The notes under the pieces are model-generated. The model was not told the origin of the DNA. It was given only the letters and a program-made list of their open reading frames with translations, and made no database searches. Source: Tetrapyrgos nigripes (lineage: Eukaryota > Basidiomycota > Agaricomycetes > Agaricales > Campanellaceae). From it: a DNA stretch of 64,000 nucleotides. A program made the translations under genes and the position numbers. The DNA lies in contig JAACJM010000066.1 in assembly GCA_013368315.1 (NCBI GenBank), positions 248,001-312,000 on the forward strand, given 5' to 3'. Shown here piece by piece: positions 1 through 13,100 of this stretch (the stretch's first letter is position 1; each line of letters opens with the position of its first letter).

Positions 1-644
1 CTGGGGGCCGACAGCTCAGGTGTCAGATGCGCGCAGCAGAGGGTTTTATGGATTTTTTGCGCAGCTGAGCATTGGGGAGGAGGAGGATTCTATTGATGAC
101 CAGGTTAGGCGAGGCCACCCTGCATTTTAAAGACCGTCGGACAGAGAGTCAAAATACTCAAGAGATTCGAATCCGTCGGGAGGAGGTCAATTTATACGGG
201 TTGCTGTTAGGGCTACGACTACGATCTGTCCGCGAAGCATCCCAATTAGTCCTACTTCCTCTTGCTGCTGATTGATTCCAATTTCCCGGGATGACAGCGA
301 GACGGCCAGGTACGCCCTTTGGTATCCATCTTAAATTAAGAAGGGCTTCTGAATTAGCCTCTATGAAAATTTGAGCCGTACTGGTGAGCACTCACCGTCC
401 TAGAAGTAACAAAACAAGCTGTAAAACGCCAGGGAAAAATGGGTCTGCAACGCCAATGCCTTTTAAAAGGCACCCTTCTTCAACGCTCTCGCGTCAAGTA
501 ATACAGAAAATTCGGTCATGAAAAGCGTGTTGTATGCAAGATACTAGCCAAGCTATATATAAACGCTGGCTTTAGGCAGTGCGACCAGTTATACATCAAC
601 TGCTACGCAATCAAGCAGTAATGCATCACGCTACAGCTAGTACG
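1..644. other. Intergenic stretch, no gene supported
   Basis: Only short overlapping frames on both strands, without splice-compatible extension or recognisable motifs. It lies downstream of the RRP9 stop codon and probably holds its 3' UTR and terminator. Confidence 0.6.
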
Positions 645-2935
645 TTACGAGAGCGACGTCGACATCGACGTCGGAGTCCATGTCCGTGGTAACAAAGCAA
701 ACACCATAGCTCCATTACACACACCCTCCTTCAACGTCAACCACCTCCCAAATTTGAGTTCTTGTCCGAGACCTGCGGACAGGAGGACGGGGTTCCCAGA
801 GCCGCCTTCTTTCCCGCCTTTTATGCTTTGAAGGCCTTGTACACCGTTGGCTTGAGCAAAAGCAGAATGCGCTTGAGACGCTGCACCCTCAGAGGCGTGT
901 GCTGTTGCTGCTGAAATTGGCGTTGAGGTCGACGAAGACACAGAGGTTGTCACCCAAGAAGCTTTGTCGAAAAACTCTCTGGGGGGTGAGACGAATTGAA
1001 GAGAATTGATGACACCCGGAGCGGTGATCGTTCCGACGAGTGAGAAGGATTTGAGTTTGGAGTCAAGTTGCCAGAGACGGATGAGGCCTTCCCAGGAGCC
1101 TGGAGAGAGAGAATGATTAGTGAGACGGCAGAAGAAAATGGTGAAAAGGAGAAAAACAGAAGGAAGAGGAGTAAAAACAGAAGGAACGAAAAAAAGAAGA
1201 AAAGAAGAAAAGAACATATGAAGAATGCTCACCCGAAGCGAAAAGATCCGAATACCGCAAACTGGCTATAGAAGTGATCCAACGGGGAGTCTGAATGACG
1301 CCTGACGTTTCAGACTGGACTTCGTGGAGGCCATGGGCGACAGCTTCCGTGAAGATGGGTTTCTTTTTTGTTGTCGTCCAGAGGCATATTGACCTGGAGT
1401 AACAAACTCAGGAAAAAGATCATAGACAGAAAACTTGAGAACATACCCGCTGTCACCTCCAGTCACAAAGGTGCTCTCATCTATCATCGCTATGCACTCC
1501 AAACTCCCTTCCACAAACCTCTTTTTACCCTCCTTCCCGTGACCGTTCTCCTTCGCCTCCTCATCCACATTCTCGTCCTCATCTAATCCCCTTAGGCCAC
1601 CTTCCAAGACTTCTCTTACCTTACTCTTCCCTCCTCCCCGAAAAACCAGCTGACTCTCATCCACAATTTTCCAAAACCTCGCAGTCTTATCCCTCGCTCC
1701 AACGCTGACACATGTTTCGGCACGTAGCGAGTCTATCGAGACTGCGTTATCTTGGTGCCCGAACAGGGTCTCGACATAACCCATAACCGTAGGTGAAAGG
1801 TCGAAGACTTTTAATGTACGGTCAAAGGAAGCGGTGTATAGAGTATGTGTTGCCTTTCGGAATGCCAGGGCCTGTGTAAGCAAAAACAAGGTCTGAGATG
1901 GCCCAAACACAAAGAGAACTGACAAAAAAAGACATACCGACACCGTATCCTTATGACACATCGGCCCAACAAACCCTTTTACCCACTCTCCCTTCTCCGC
2001 ATCCCAAACACCCACTTTTCTATCCTTCCCGCCACTAGCCAGGTACTTCCCGTCACTACTCAACGCAAGAGCGAGGACTTCGTCTGTATGTCCTTTAGAC
2101 TCTGTATCTAGGGCTTTACCCTTGCCTTTCCCAGGCGGTGGACGAAGTTTATAGAAAGTCGTGATTTTCTTCCCGGTGGAGAGGTCCCATTTGAAAATAT
2201 GGCCCTCTTTCCCAGACGTGAAGAGGTATTTGCCAGACTCGGAGGCGACAGCAGAGGTTACGGAGAATCGATGGCCTTTTGTGCGGAGAGATTTTGGACT
2301 TTGGGACAAGTCGAACTGGATGCAAGTTGTGACTTAGAACGAAATGCAGGAATGACCACTAAACAGCGTATACGTACTGAGCTAGCCACGAAGAGATGAA
2401 CCTTCCCCGAATGTTCCATTACATCTTGTTTAAGTCTTGCAGAAATGAGCTCTCTATCAATTTCAGCAGCGTCAAATTCGCCCTCCGCTACACAAACGCA
2501 AATGAGAATCAGTACACAGCCGAGACGGGAGCCCAAGGGTATTTATTCACCTAAACCCATATCCTGCTTCACACTATCCAGATACAGCTGCGCCAGCCGT
2601 AACCTCTTCTCTGCAGGCGTCTCATCTGGATCATCATCCCCACTTTCCACTTGCTCATCTGACGCAGCCCGGAGGTCCATATCATCAATACCTCCTTCAT
2701 CGTCGTCTGTTTGATCAGACTGAAGCTCTTCGTCTGTTTTTCTCTTCTTCTTCTTCGTCACCGACGCGGTCGTTAATCCGTTTGGTTTTGTTTTTGAGGC
2801 AGACTTCCTTCCACCAGAGTCGTGTTTTGCGGGATTTCCAGACACTTTTCTGGCAAATTTTGAGGAGCTGCTAGGTCCTGCATCTGAACGCTTTCTTTTG
2901 CGCGGTTTTGTGGAGGTAAAAAAGGAGTCTGGCAT
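645..2935 (-). CDS. RRP9: U3 small nucleolar RNA-interacting WD40 protein Rrp9 (U3-55K)
   Basis: Core protein of the U3 snoRNP, needed in the nucleolus for early pre-18S rRNA cleavages. I read six exons: 2935-2551, 2487-2378, 2315-1938, 1871-1447, 1393-1233 and 1099-645. All introns are GT-AG and the phases add up to 637 residues. The N-terminus is basic and acidic with a PRKRKRSD-like nuclear signal and the family hallmark AEKRLRLAQLYLD near residues 110-122. WD40 blades follow (HTDEVLALALSSDGKYLASGG; SFDRTLKVFDL; ARDKTARFWKI; GGDSGSICLW). Near the C-terminus are SWEGLIRLWQL and GLGQELKFGRW, typical of Rrp9. An acidic, Lys-rich linker separates two blades (about residues 385-415). The start was chosen because the first exon carries the conserved N-terminal region. 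The gene looks intact and is the clearest housekeeping gene in the window. Confidence 0.95.
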
Positions 2936-3246
2936 GGGTTTAGACTTCAGAGAGGGGAAAGGAACAGTTACAAGTCTTTTGCCGAAAACGAAAAAAAATT
3001 GCCGGTTATTGTGGTTTGTTGTGCAACGGCTTCTGACATGGCTGGTAACAACGTCTACTTACTCTGAGGCTGTTTGCAAGTACTGTGCAATAGGAAGCGC
3101 TATTCACGGTATACTTATATACTAATGGCTCAATATACCACAGCCCCGGCTGATCAAGTGGAATGAAACAAGATAAAGCAGACAATCCTAATCAAGGGGT
3201 TGCAGGCAGAATAAGAATATTACTTCGTACCTATTAGTATTAGAGC
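2936..3246. other. Short intergenic spacer between two minus-strand genes
   Basis: Upstream region of RRP9 and downstream region of the F-box gene. No ORF or convincing TATA box; it should contain the RRP9 promoter. Confidence 0.5.
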
Positions 3247-5063
3247 CTAGTCCCTACCATCATCATCAATGGCCAGTTTCACCATCTCGCCTCCAATATA
3301 TACTCTAACCCATTTCGGTACTTCAGTATAGTCTGCCTCTTCTCTTTCTCTATTCAAATTCTTGATCGAAGACAAGACAGAATCCCGTATCGCAAGACAA
3401 CGTTCTGCGCCGGAGTCACTAAAATGACTATAAGCCGAGCTCGGATTGCGCGCAGAATCTATATGAAGTGTATGTAACTCGGGAAGGTTTGAATGAACAG
3501 TCGAGAGCAATGAATGCTATGAATGCAACCAGTCAGTTTGGACACGGATGATGTTGTACAAAAAGTCGTCCTCACGACTGGATTGGCCGCCGTTTCATGC
3601 TGATTCTGCAATACCCTAATCAGACAACAAAGTGACGCAGTAGAATGCCGACGACTTACACAGTAGCGTAGCAAAGAATTGCTCCGGAACGGCAGCCCGT
3701 CACAATTGACTTTTACAGAGAGATGTCGAAGATTCCTGCAGCGTTCAATGGACCATGAGTCGTTTTCCCCAAAACACCATCGTCCTTCAAACGCAGGATG
3801 AATCTCCAGCCTTTGCAGTGTATTATGATGTAACCATAAAATCTGTCGATAGAACCGATCTGCCATGTCATCATGCTCTGGCTGAGAGTACCAATGCGGG
3901 CCAGCCAAGGACAAAACTTCTAAACCGGAATACGACTCGATATAATCCAGTAAAGACCCGTTCACGTCATCCAACACCAGTCGTCGCAGGTGGATCTGCT
4001 TCGCGGTAAGACCCGAAAAGAGCGACTTCAATGATTCTTCATCGTAATATTCGGAACGGAGTTGAAGCGACGTGAGATTGGAAAAGTATGAGGGGATTTT
4101 TGCGACTTGAAGAGCTCGCGATGACCGACCACCTAAGCTCAGATGTGTGATGGAAGAATGTAGTGAGGTATCTAGGCTGTCAAAGTCGAGTGCTCGCCCA
4201 TCGCCCAAGAGATCACGTCCGGTACGGATATGTAGAGATGTGAGAGATTTCGAACGAGAACATAGGTGGTTTACTAGAGGGGTAATGATGGACGCGTTAT
4301 CTATTGCGAGTCGAGTGCCGAAAGAGACCTCGACAGACAAGACCTCCAGATCCCAAAGGTCTGGCAAAGGAATAGAAGGAATTAGAGGCGGAGGGGCTAC
4401 TTGTGATGACCGTCTATGGACAGACGGTGCACAGAGGAAGTGGAATTCCTTGACGTGTCGGAGGGCTGACAACGATTGCATTACTGTGTCTAATGTCCAC
4501 TGGGAGTCCTTCAGGCGCCAGCACCACCTGTTATCAAGGGTGTTCATCTTTATTGTCCAAAATTCGCACAAATATAGGCGCACCTGATAGCCTGCAAATG
4601 GTCTATAGATTCCAACGCTGGCCTTAAGAGAGTCCGTAGTTCTTCATATTCCTCTATTTCCCCACCTCCACTCACCCAGTCCCTTCCCATTTCTTGCAGT
4701 TCAACGGTATCTCTGCACGCCCTCTGCTTGTCTTTAAATCTGGGGTCGGGATAGAAGGAAGGAGACAGGGAATCGATGTAAAGCGTCCGAATATACGACG
4801 AATAGATGTTTCCCGGTGTGGCCAACGCTCTGAGCATGTTCATTCCCGGCTCTAGATTGTATCTGTGGATATTGAGCGTGACCTCTGCGAGGACATGAGG
4901 CCGTAAAATAAGGGCCAGTCTAGAGCAAGTCCTTCGTAGAGCCTTTCTGTCTTTCAACCTCTCAACCTGGTAGTTCTCACGTCAGAATGGTACCAGTATG
5001 ATAGCACCTTGCGCTTACATTTTGTACAATCTTCTCGAGTAGCTCATTGGGTAACAAAAGCAT
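3247..5063 (-). CDS. F-box/leucine-rich-repeat-like protein
   Basis: Predicted substrate-recognition subunit of an SCF-type ubiquitin ligase, a greatly expanded class in mushrooms. Five exons fit perfectly in phase: 5063-5019, 4966-4584, 4527-3660, 3605-3576 and 3516-3247 (531 residues). The 45-nt first exon is decisive: it encodes the F-box opening MLLLPNELLEKIVQN, and splicing joins it to VERLKDRKALRRTCSRLALIL. The rest has irregular leucine-rich segments (LEVLSVEV, LTSLHIRTG, ITHLSLGG, LTSLQLRSEYY, LEVLSLAG, LRHLSVKV), as in fungal F-box proteins whose repeats do not match the canonical LRR. Exon 4 is only 30 nt. No truncation was seen. The target is unknown; the family assignment is firm and the specific role is not. 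Confidence 0.85.
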
Positions 5064-6708
5064 TGTAGACGAAGATGAGTGTCACAAAGAAACGTGTAGG
5101 CGTGCGAAAACGAGCGCTTAGCGATGAAAGCACCATTTCGGCAACGTCTGCGCACGACGCTGTACATAGTATAAGACTCGTCACACAAGCTCACAGGGTT
5201 CTGGGATAACAGGATCTCTCAGAAGCTTGACCGTGGAGAGGTCGAGTCGTCGATTCAGTATAGTACTCAAAATTCAGCGAGGGGTAAACTAAGAAGCTCG
5301 TCAATCAGGTCAGTGAAGAATTCGATAGTGGCTGAACCCAATGCCGCAGGTGCAACGGCCACGGTCCGCTTAGTTCAACGTTGAAGAGCAGAAATGCTCG
5401 TCAAGTGACTGCCAACCATACAGGCCCACCTGTTCGAGATCTATCCAGGATCTCTCGAAGCTAAGAGCTACCCCTTCCCCTCGCCGATATCTCCAGAATA
5501 CTTCTTGGCGGTTAGGGGTCGTCGTGCGGCTATTGAAGAAATTTTATGAGGACCACAGTGTACCGTAGTTTAACGGCACCATCTCGGTGGTTGAAAGTAG
5601 TAGAAACGATCAATGGTCAGTGGTCACTATCAGCGAGCATATGGTCAAAGGTATAAGAATAGAACTCATATCTCTTATCTACCTCCGACTTCAGGTCGCA
5701 GTGATTCTTCTGGCATTCTACGCCTTTGAACTTTGTATAGAAATCGGTGAACCGATGAGCGGCTTGGCTATATTGGGAAGAAGATTTGGTTTACCACTTC
5801 ATGACGCTCTTCGAGGATCACATTTTTGCAGGCCAACTAGCCGTCATATGCTCTGCTACTTGCTAGCCTTCTGCCTCTAGATCCGATATCGATAGTGTCA
5901 CTGCTTCCCAACGAAGAAATGTGCAAGTCAATCACTGCATGCTCACGAGCTTTGAACGTCCTAAACCCCACTGGCAGTATCAATGCAAATACATCCGTCT
6001 TTATCTAAAGAAGCCCTCCCGAATTTGGTCTAGTGAGGATTTTCCATACGATCAACCAACAGTCTGAACGGACAGTGGAGATGCAGAAGCGAGCGACTTC
6101 AAGCACTCCCTCAAGTTTCAACCCTGATCCTGTCAGGGGATCAAGGTCTTCAAGACTAAGACTAAGACTACAAAGGACAAAACAAAACTTCAGTCAGCTC
6201 GTTTCTGTGCACGATCAAGTCAAACGAAACACTCTGAAAAGATTGCTCTCCTTCCATAGATGGCTAGACCATGCTCAGATTTTATCATCCGTTTGCCAAG
6301 CCCATCTTTCAACGACCTCGAGAACCAGATCGTTAATTTGTAAACGAACCATGCGCTGTTTCTATGCTTCCAGTCGTTTTTCTCCGTGATCCATTAACAA
6401 TGCCATGTTCAGTGGTAGCTGACTGACTGCCAAGCCTTTTGTTCAAGCGTATCCAGTGGCATATGTCTGGCAGCAGCAGAAGAAAGATTGCCAGCAAATG
6501 GAACACATGTCCCGGCGACGATAGTGACACTCCGTCAAACCAATATGCCTGCCAGTCTGGCTATGATTTTGAGAGGGTGCATCATATATGTTTTTCCGGA
6601 GGACATATAAAAACTCACCCAAAAATCGCAGATGAAACCAGGTCATCAACCTAGCAAGTTTCCTCCTCGTCTTGTCTCGCCTCGTCTGGCCAATTCTCCT
6701 TCACTGAA
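5064..6708. other. Intergenic region, no gene supported
   Basis: Several short frames on both strands, the longest about 118 codons (6033-6389), without start context, splice logic or recognisable domains. The right end holds the promoter of the M35 protease gene. Confidence 0.55.
6604..6614 (+). promoter_or_regulatory. Likely TATA box of the M35 protease gene
   Basis: The string catataaaaac lies about 100 bases before the ATG at 6709, a normal distance for a fungal TATA box with a 5' leader of roughly 70 bases. Seen directly; function inferred. Confidence 0.5.
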
Positions 6709-8347
6709 ATGTTCTCCAAACTCTTCGTCGCCATCGTCTGCGCCAGTGCTGCCCTCGCTGGACCGTTCAAACGAACAAGCAACCTCTCCGTCAACGTCGC
6801 TGCTCCCTCCACAGACGTCACTTTGCTCGACAACCTGAAGCTTACTGCCTCGGTGACGAACAACGGTCTCGAGTCGGTCAAGATCTTGAAGTATGGTACT
6901 ATCCTCGATGATGGCCTTCCTACCCAGTCTTTTGGTGTTACGAAGGAGGGCGCTGAGGTGCCATTCACTGGTATTAGGGTGAGGGTCTTTCCTGGCATAC
7001 ACTGCGAAAAGAACGAAGTAACTGACGGGTGTTTTTTTCCTGTGTGATACTATTAGGTCCAAGTTTCCCTTACAGACGCAGATGACTCTGCATACGTTGT
7101 GATTCCTGCTGGTGAGACTGTCACTGTCAGCCACGATGGTGAGTAACATCCATTCTTCAACCGAGGAGATCAACAAAAACTTCCTACTATTTTTTATACC
7201 TACAGTCTCCTCCCTCTTCGACTTTGAATCCGCCGGTGCCGGTGCCTTCACCTTCGAGCCTCGAACCAATTTCCAAATTGCCGCCGAGTCTGAAGAAGTC
7301 GCTGCTGCGTTTATTGAACACGACGCTATCCAGGTCACTGCCAACAAAGTTGACATCCACCTTTCCGGTGAGCTCTCCAAGAGGGAGTTGAAGCTCAACA
7401 AACGTACAAGAGATACTTGCACAAATGCGTCACAAAAGAGTTTCATTGATGCTGCGTTAGTACATCTTACTTTCCTAAATATGATATCTGGAAAGCTGCT
7501 TGCTTACCACGATGACGATGATGAACAGATACTCCGAAGCAAGGACCCTCGCCTCCAGAGCTGCTAGTTACATCTCTAGCAACGGTGCCGACTCTTTGTT
7601 CACTTCTTACTACAAGACCACTTCGACCACCACCGTCAGGAATGTCTTCACCAACGTTGCAAACGAGAACTCTAGCACCAGAACGTGAGTAGTCTGGGTG
7701 ACGTGTGCTTATACTTCGACTCTATGATTCTACGAGTCCAGTGTACACATCGCATGCAACTTATGACACTTACTGACTGACTCTCACTCGGATTCTTATA
7801 TATAGTTTGGGCTGCGCTGATACCCTTGGCGCCTGCACGAGTGGTGTTATTGCGTACACTATCGTTTCCAACACCAACGTGAGTCTTTGCTACCTATTGG
7901 GTTGGGAACTTCAGGGACTCACAATCTAATGAACTAATGATCATATACCGGACCAATACCGGACCGTCAAATTTTACAGATGGTTGTTTGCAGCATCTTC
8001 TTCAACGAAGTTGCCGACTCCAACCTCTGCAGAGGGACCAGCGTTGCTTCTCGTAACGCCCGTGGTGGAACTATCCTTCATGAGGTGAGGATAAGCTTCA
8101 TTAGAAAGCATGGAAGAATTCTAACGGCTGTTTTGCACATGCACAGCTCACTCACGCAACCTCTGGAACCTCCGATATCATTTATGGATGTTCCAGCGAC
8201 CAGGGGCTTTCTGCGTCAAATGCTGCCAGGAATGCTGATAATTACAACGTGAGTGAAAAGGTTTCTGACGAGCTGAACCAATGCAGACTGACCGTAATGG
8301 GTCCATAGTGCTTCTCTACTCAAGTCTTTGCCAACACTGGTTGCTAG
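6709..8347 (+). CDS. Secreted M35 (deuterolysin/aspzincin) metalloendopeptidase, peptidyl-Lys type
   Basis: Extracellular zinc protease; mushroom members of this family cut before lysine. Eight exons fit in phase: 6709-6978, 7057-7138, 7206-7455, 7529-7684, 7806-7878, 7980-8084, 8147-8248 and 8309-8347, giving 358 residues, a usual length for the family. A signal peptide (MFSKLFVAIVCASAALAG) is followed by a propeptide of about 170 residues with basic sites (SKREL, NKRTRD) near the likely maturation point. The mature part holds paired cysteines, the zinc motif HELTH (residues 311-315, split by an intron after HE) and GTSDIIYG (319-326), whose Asp is the third zinc ligand of aspzincins. It ends with FANTGC. 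All catalytic residues are present and nothing looks broken. A secreted nutritional or defensive protease is inferred. Confidence 0.93.
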
Positions 8348-10194
8348 ACTGAGATCCAAGACTGTCGAACTTCGGAATACAAGTGCATAGGTTCACGGCG
8401 AGGGCTAATTTGCTGCTGTTCATAGTTCTTGTGCGGTTGAAGAGTTCGAGTTGTATGACAGAAGCCAGTATGTAACAATTGTAAAACAAGAGAGATTTAT
8501 TGAAAATAAGTGGACGCCCTAAAGTGGTCTGACATAGTGGGCAGAGAGACACTTGAGATAGGTCGAGCATTCCAACGTGGTGGAGGTTTGATGACAAGAC
8601 TCAGCAACTGAGAATTCTGCCTTCCGCCTTTTCCACAACCACCATCATTGCCCATACTTTCTCGTTCTGCCTCACACGGGCCCAACTCCGTCTATCATAC
8701 TCTAGTCATGATGGAAGCTCCTCAGCTCTGGGATACAAGCAAGTATCTTGAGAAAGTGTCAATTTCAACACGCGTCGCATAGGACAACCGTCAAACAACC
8801 GGTGACTTGTATGGTTTTGTCGCTGCGTCTGGCTCGAGATGCCGGCAAGGATTGGGGATAATATGCGCACAGAAACGTCCACTGTTAAAAAGAAGTCTGT
8901 ATGTGGAGGTCGGGAGATATAAAGACTAGGTACTGAGTGCGTTGTCTGTCCACTTTGCTCTTCGTATTAAGAATACTTCAAACTCTGTAGGAGGGAAACA
9001 TCGACGGAGATTCTCGTCTGAATCAGGCCTTGTTTTTCCCTTGTTTTTCCTGGATTTCCCTGACCACCTCGATAAGACCGTTTCATTGGTGTACGTTGAT
9101 CGCTACTGTCCTGAAGGCGTCTGTCTTACACGGCTGCAGTCCTAAACATGCAAATTAGAAGCTGTTCAGTCAGTGACTGCGGCTTACTTACTTCATGAAT
9201 GGGTGAGTAATAGTATATTTTCTTGTTTTTTCCGAGCATGGTCTAAATACAAAATGGCGCTTTTTTCTTAACCAGCTTCGGCGAGGCCACTTCCCTGTCG
9301 CTACTGCCTGGGCCCCAACTTCAAGAGGAGCCCTCAATTTGTCATACACCAGCCACCTGCACCAATTACGCCACGGAAGGGCCTTGCGCATCGGAGAGGG
9401 AGCGGGAGTGCGACCGAAGGTGACCATAATGGCGCTGCTTCTCCTAGCCTGCGATGGTCTGGACGGTGTATGACGAACTTTGACATGGAGTAATCGAGGA
9501 GGCTTTGTGAACGAGGAGAACGATAGCGGTGCTATTATGGAGGCCCAAGTGGGTGTCGTTTAGTGTTCTGCCTGTATCTTTCAGAAATTAATCTAGAGTC
9601 CACACAGCTTCTTGCTATTGGCAAAACGCGTCATCTTCACCACTTGCGAAGTAGCCTCCTGAACGGGAACAAGCGGCCCCTGATCGGATTTTCCTCTTCC
9701 AGCCTTCCAATCTTCCAGCCTCATGTACTTTTAGTACTTCTAGGGCTGTAGAAAGACGGAGATAGAACCACTGCCTATTATCCTCCTTTCACTATCGTCA
9801 AGTTCTAGCGCGTGTTCCCCTCAACTGCTCACATCCGTCTCCGTATTATATAGCGGGACCAAACTCACTTGACAGAGCCCCACACCCCTTTCCATGATGA
9901 CTGGCCCGCTGCCGCTGCCCATCTCAACCCGAAACCGTCACCACAACCACTTTCACCGACGTTTTCAGTTTGTGATTATTCTCATTTTTCCGTCTTTTTA
10001 CTCAGCTCACTCACTCACCTTTTCCTTCCCCCTGTTTATCATAGTCTCGCTCCAAAGCAGCTCATTTCTATTTTACGACTTCTTTGCATGTCATTGACGA
10101 AGAGTGCCTAAGTGACGAAAATCAAGGTCTCAGCGCCAGCCTTAGTCTCACTCCAACAAAACCAAAATCAGCAGAAAAATCAAAACCAAAAACA
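8348..10194. other. Intergenic region with no supported gene; contains one copy of an inverted duplication
   Basis: No convincing ORF. A minus-strand frame of 79 codons (9188-9427) overlaps the duplicated segment described separately and is not convincing. The last 350 bases are pyrimidine-rich on the plus strand, with a TATA-like tattatata near 9843, and probably hold the promoter and leader of the Ser/Pro-rich gene. Confidence 0.5.
9206..9376 (+). repeat. Copy 1 of an inverted, diverged duplication (intron plus exon-like)
   Basis: About 170 bases align, at roughly 70-75 percent by eye, with the reverse complement of 13,929-14,095. Both begin with a 5' splice-like GTRNGTAAT, run through a T-rich 70-base stretch ending in CCAG, and continue into an exon-like segment with CAACTTCA and GCCACCTGC in common. 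Looks like two decayed copies of a spliced gene, but no protein family is recognisable and the reading frame is ambiguous. Confidence 0.55.
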
Positions 10195-13100
10195 ATGAAT
10201 CGACCCCATACTGCTGCTGGTCATCCTCCTATAGGCCGAAGCCTCAGTACGACATCGACACCCACCCTTTCAGCAGCAACAGTACGAAGACCATCGCAGC
10301 CTTCGCCCCTTGCAGGATCTGCATTTGCTTCAACATATGCAATGTTCAGTGGTGGAGCGTCTATAACCCCAGCTGTAGGAAGGGCAGGGAAACCCATAGC
10401 CGTTGGCGTGGGCGAAAGCAAACAAAAACCACATCTCCATCCACAACCACACCCCAATCCTCGATATCCCTATTCAAAACCCCATCTACACCAAACATCC
10501 TCCTCACCCGATTTATCAACTCTTTACTCATCTCGTCTAACCGCGGCGAGTCCAAGCCCGGAGCCCGTCCGTGTCCCTCCATCATCATTTGACGAGCAGT
10601 TCGTGGTTGGGTCCAAGGTTAGTGCTGTCGTGCAGGGTCAGGGTCAGGAAAACGGTAACGATAACAAGTCCAAGTCCAAGTCCAACCACTCGCACTCGGA
10701 TTTTTCATTATCCTCTTTCCTTGTCCCTACACCCCCGATGCAGATGCCAACGGCTCCTTCCCCATTGTTATCACGTTCTTCGTCTCGTTCTAGTGCCAGA
10801 TCAGTATCACCAGCACCCGGGCAGGGCAACGGGCACAAGAATAGCCACGGGATTGGGAATGGGACCGCGAATTGGATGACAGTCAACACCTACGCCGAAA
10901 CACCCAAGTTTACTCGATTAGGACTGGGTTCTGGCTCGCCAGGCGGTGGTGGAAGCGAGGGTGTGGTTATGCCGATTTCTGCGAAGCAGCATGCAAAGGA
11001 GAAGGGGAAGGGGAAGGGGAAGGGGAAGGAGAGGAAAGAGGAACTCAGGAGGAGTAAAACGATGACCAGTTTAAACACTCTTGGTGTTGGAAACATTGCG
11101 AGTGGGAGTGGGAGTGTTCCTACTAGTGTGTATGGGCATGGGCGTAGTCAGAGTACGCGTGCTTACACTTCTGGTTTGAATTACGCCTCCAATCCCAATT
11201 TTACGGCTACGGCTACGGCGATTGCTACTACCAACCCCTATGCAAGCCCTACGTCGTCACCTGCCATACCCGTATCTTCCAGTCTACGGCCTCCCCTAAT
11301 GGAAGTTAGAGCATACTCGGAGCCTGTTGTGCCAGTTTTACCGGGAGTGGGGTTGGGACAAAAGCACATTCATACTCACACACCTTCCGTATCCTCCGTA
11401 TCCTCTTTCTCTTCTATCAATTCCAAATCGTCGATGTCCTCAAAGTTCCTGAAGAAGGGCAAAAACCAAACTCAAAACGCAGACTATGACCCAAATCACC
11501 CCAGCCTGACTAGCTCTAGATCTGGGTCCATTTCTTCCGTTGTGAAGAATGTGAAGGGTATGTTGCAGAGAAGGAAGTCGTTGGCTTCAGTTGGTAGTAG
11601 TGGTGGTTGGCACTCTCGTGCGAGTTCTGTTGCGTCTTCGTCTTCGTCGGTTGGGTCGGGGTCGGGTTTGGATGTGGGTGCGATTCCGCCCGTGCCAGTA
11701 CCAGTCCCACTTCCAGTCTCAGCACCAGTTCCCGTTCCAGAGCAAAAGCCTCAGCACCCACACCTGCACTCGCATCCATATCACTCTCAACATCACAAAA
11801 CATTGAGTACAATATCCTACGAAAGCAGTCGTTCCGTCCCTGCTATCCTCCCTCGTCTCTCTGTCTCGGAAGAAGTTGATGGTGAGCTCGTGGATAAAGA
11901 TAAAGATATCGATGGCGACGAGTATGACGATGAGTACGAGGAAGATGAGGGTTTGAGGGACGCTCAGATGCTTTTGGACGTTGTTCTGGCGTTTCATCAG
12001 TCTGGTACCCGGTCAGAATGCTCGGTTCGGTCGAAGAAGAGGTCTACGGTCACGAACTCGACTGTACCGACACTTCGACCTGCAACTGCACCTGTCCCTG
12101 TGTTTATGAGGGTGGATGTGGACGTTGCCAATGCCATCGCAAATGAAGAACTAAGCGCTAACGGTGTGCAACGGACCACGAGCTCAAGTTCAAACTCGGC
12201 CACTACTCCAACAACTCCTACTCCTGCTCTGAATCATCAGAATACGCGGTTATTGGGGATTGGTTCGGGTAATGGCCTTGGGAATGGCTTTGGTGAGATG
12301 GGCGGTAATCGGCTTAGTGTAATGTCGAGCGTATCAACAGTGCCTTCGATGTATAGCGTGGAGAGTATGGCTAGCCCGATGAGAGAGGGCTGGGGATGGC
12401 ATTCGGTTGGGACTGGGATTGGGGTTGAGGATGGGCATGACAGGGGTGGATTTTCTCCAACTCGAACTATTGGTTCAGCCTCGGTTTCTTCTGGATCTGG
12501 ATCTTCCGCGTTTTTGCTCATGCCTATTACGCCTATCTCACATACTCAGCTACATTTACCTGTAACGGTATCAACACCAAAAGGAGTGTCGCCATCACTA
12601 GGGCTAGGATCGGGACCAGGACAAATACCAGAACAGGAATATGTACCGGGGTCAGGCGTACCCTCGCCGTTATCGCGATTGTCACCGCCCTCGTCCTTAC
12701 CTCGTCCAGCAACTGCCAAAGCGAGGTTACAGTCAGTCAAGTCAGAATTTTCCGTACCACTCCCAGCACCAGGGGTATTGGCTTCTCGTCCCGGATCCGC
12801 GAGAGGGAGACTTTACCAGAGCCAGGGTCAGACTCAAAATGACCATTCTGACTGGTCGTCGTCGTCGCCAGCATCGGCACCGGAGTTTCCCGCACCCATT
12901 CCGGTACCGTTTCCAGCGCTAGGGGTATTAGCGTCTCGTCCTGGGAGGTCCAATCGATCCCCATCCCCGAACCATGGGAAATCCGACAAGCCCGAGTTGG
13001 AATTGGGTGTATCGGGTTTAGGACCGATGACGATACCGAGGTTGGGTTTAGTTGAACCAGAACCACAGCCATCAGATGCAGAAAACTTTGATCAACCCGA

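Noticed and set aside
5587..6389. Two plus frames of about 100 codons
   Set aside because: No start context, splice logic or motif.
6646..7446. Minus-strand 266-codon frame
   Set aside because: Antisense to the well-supported M35 protease exons.
9188..9427. 79-codon minus frame with Trp-rich text
   Set aside because: Overlaps the duplicated intron-exon-like segment, which reads better on the other strand; no family recognised.
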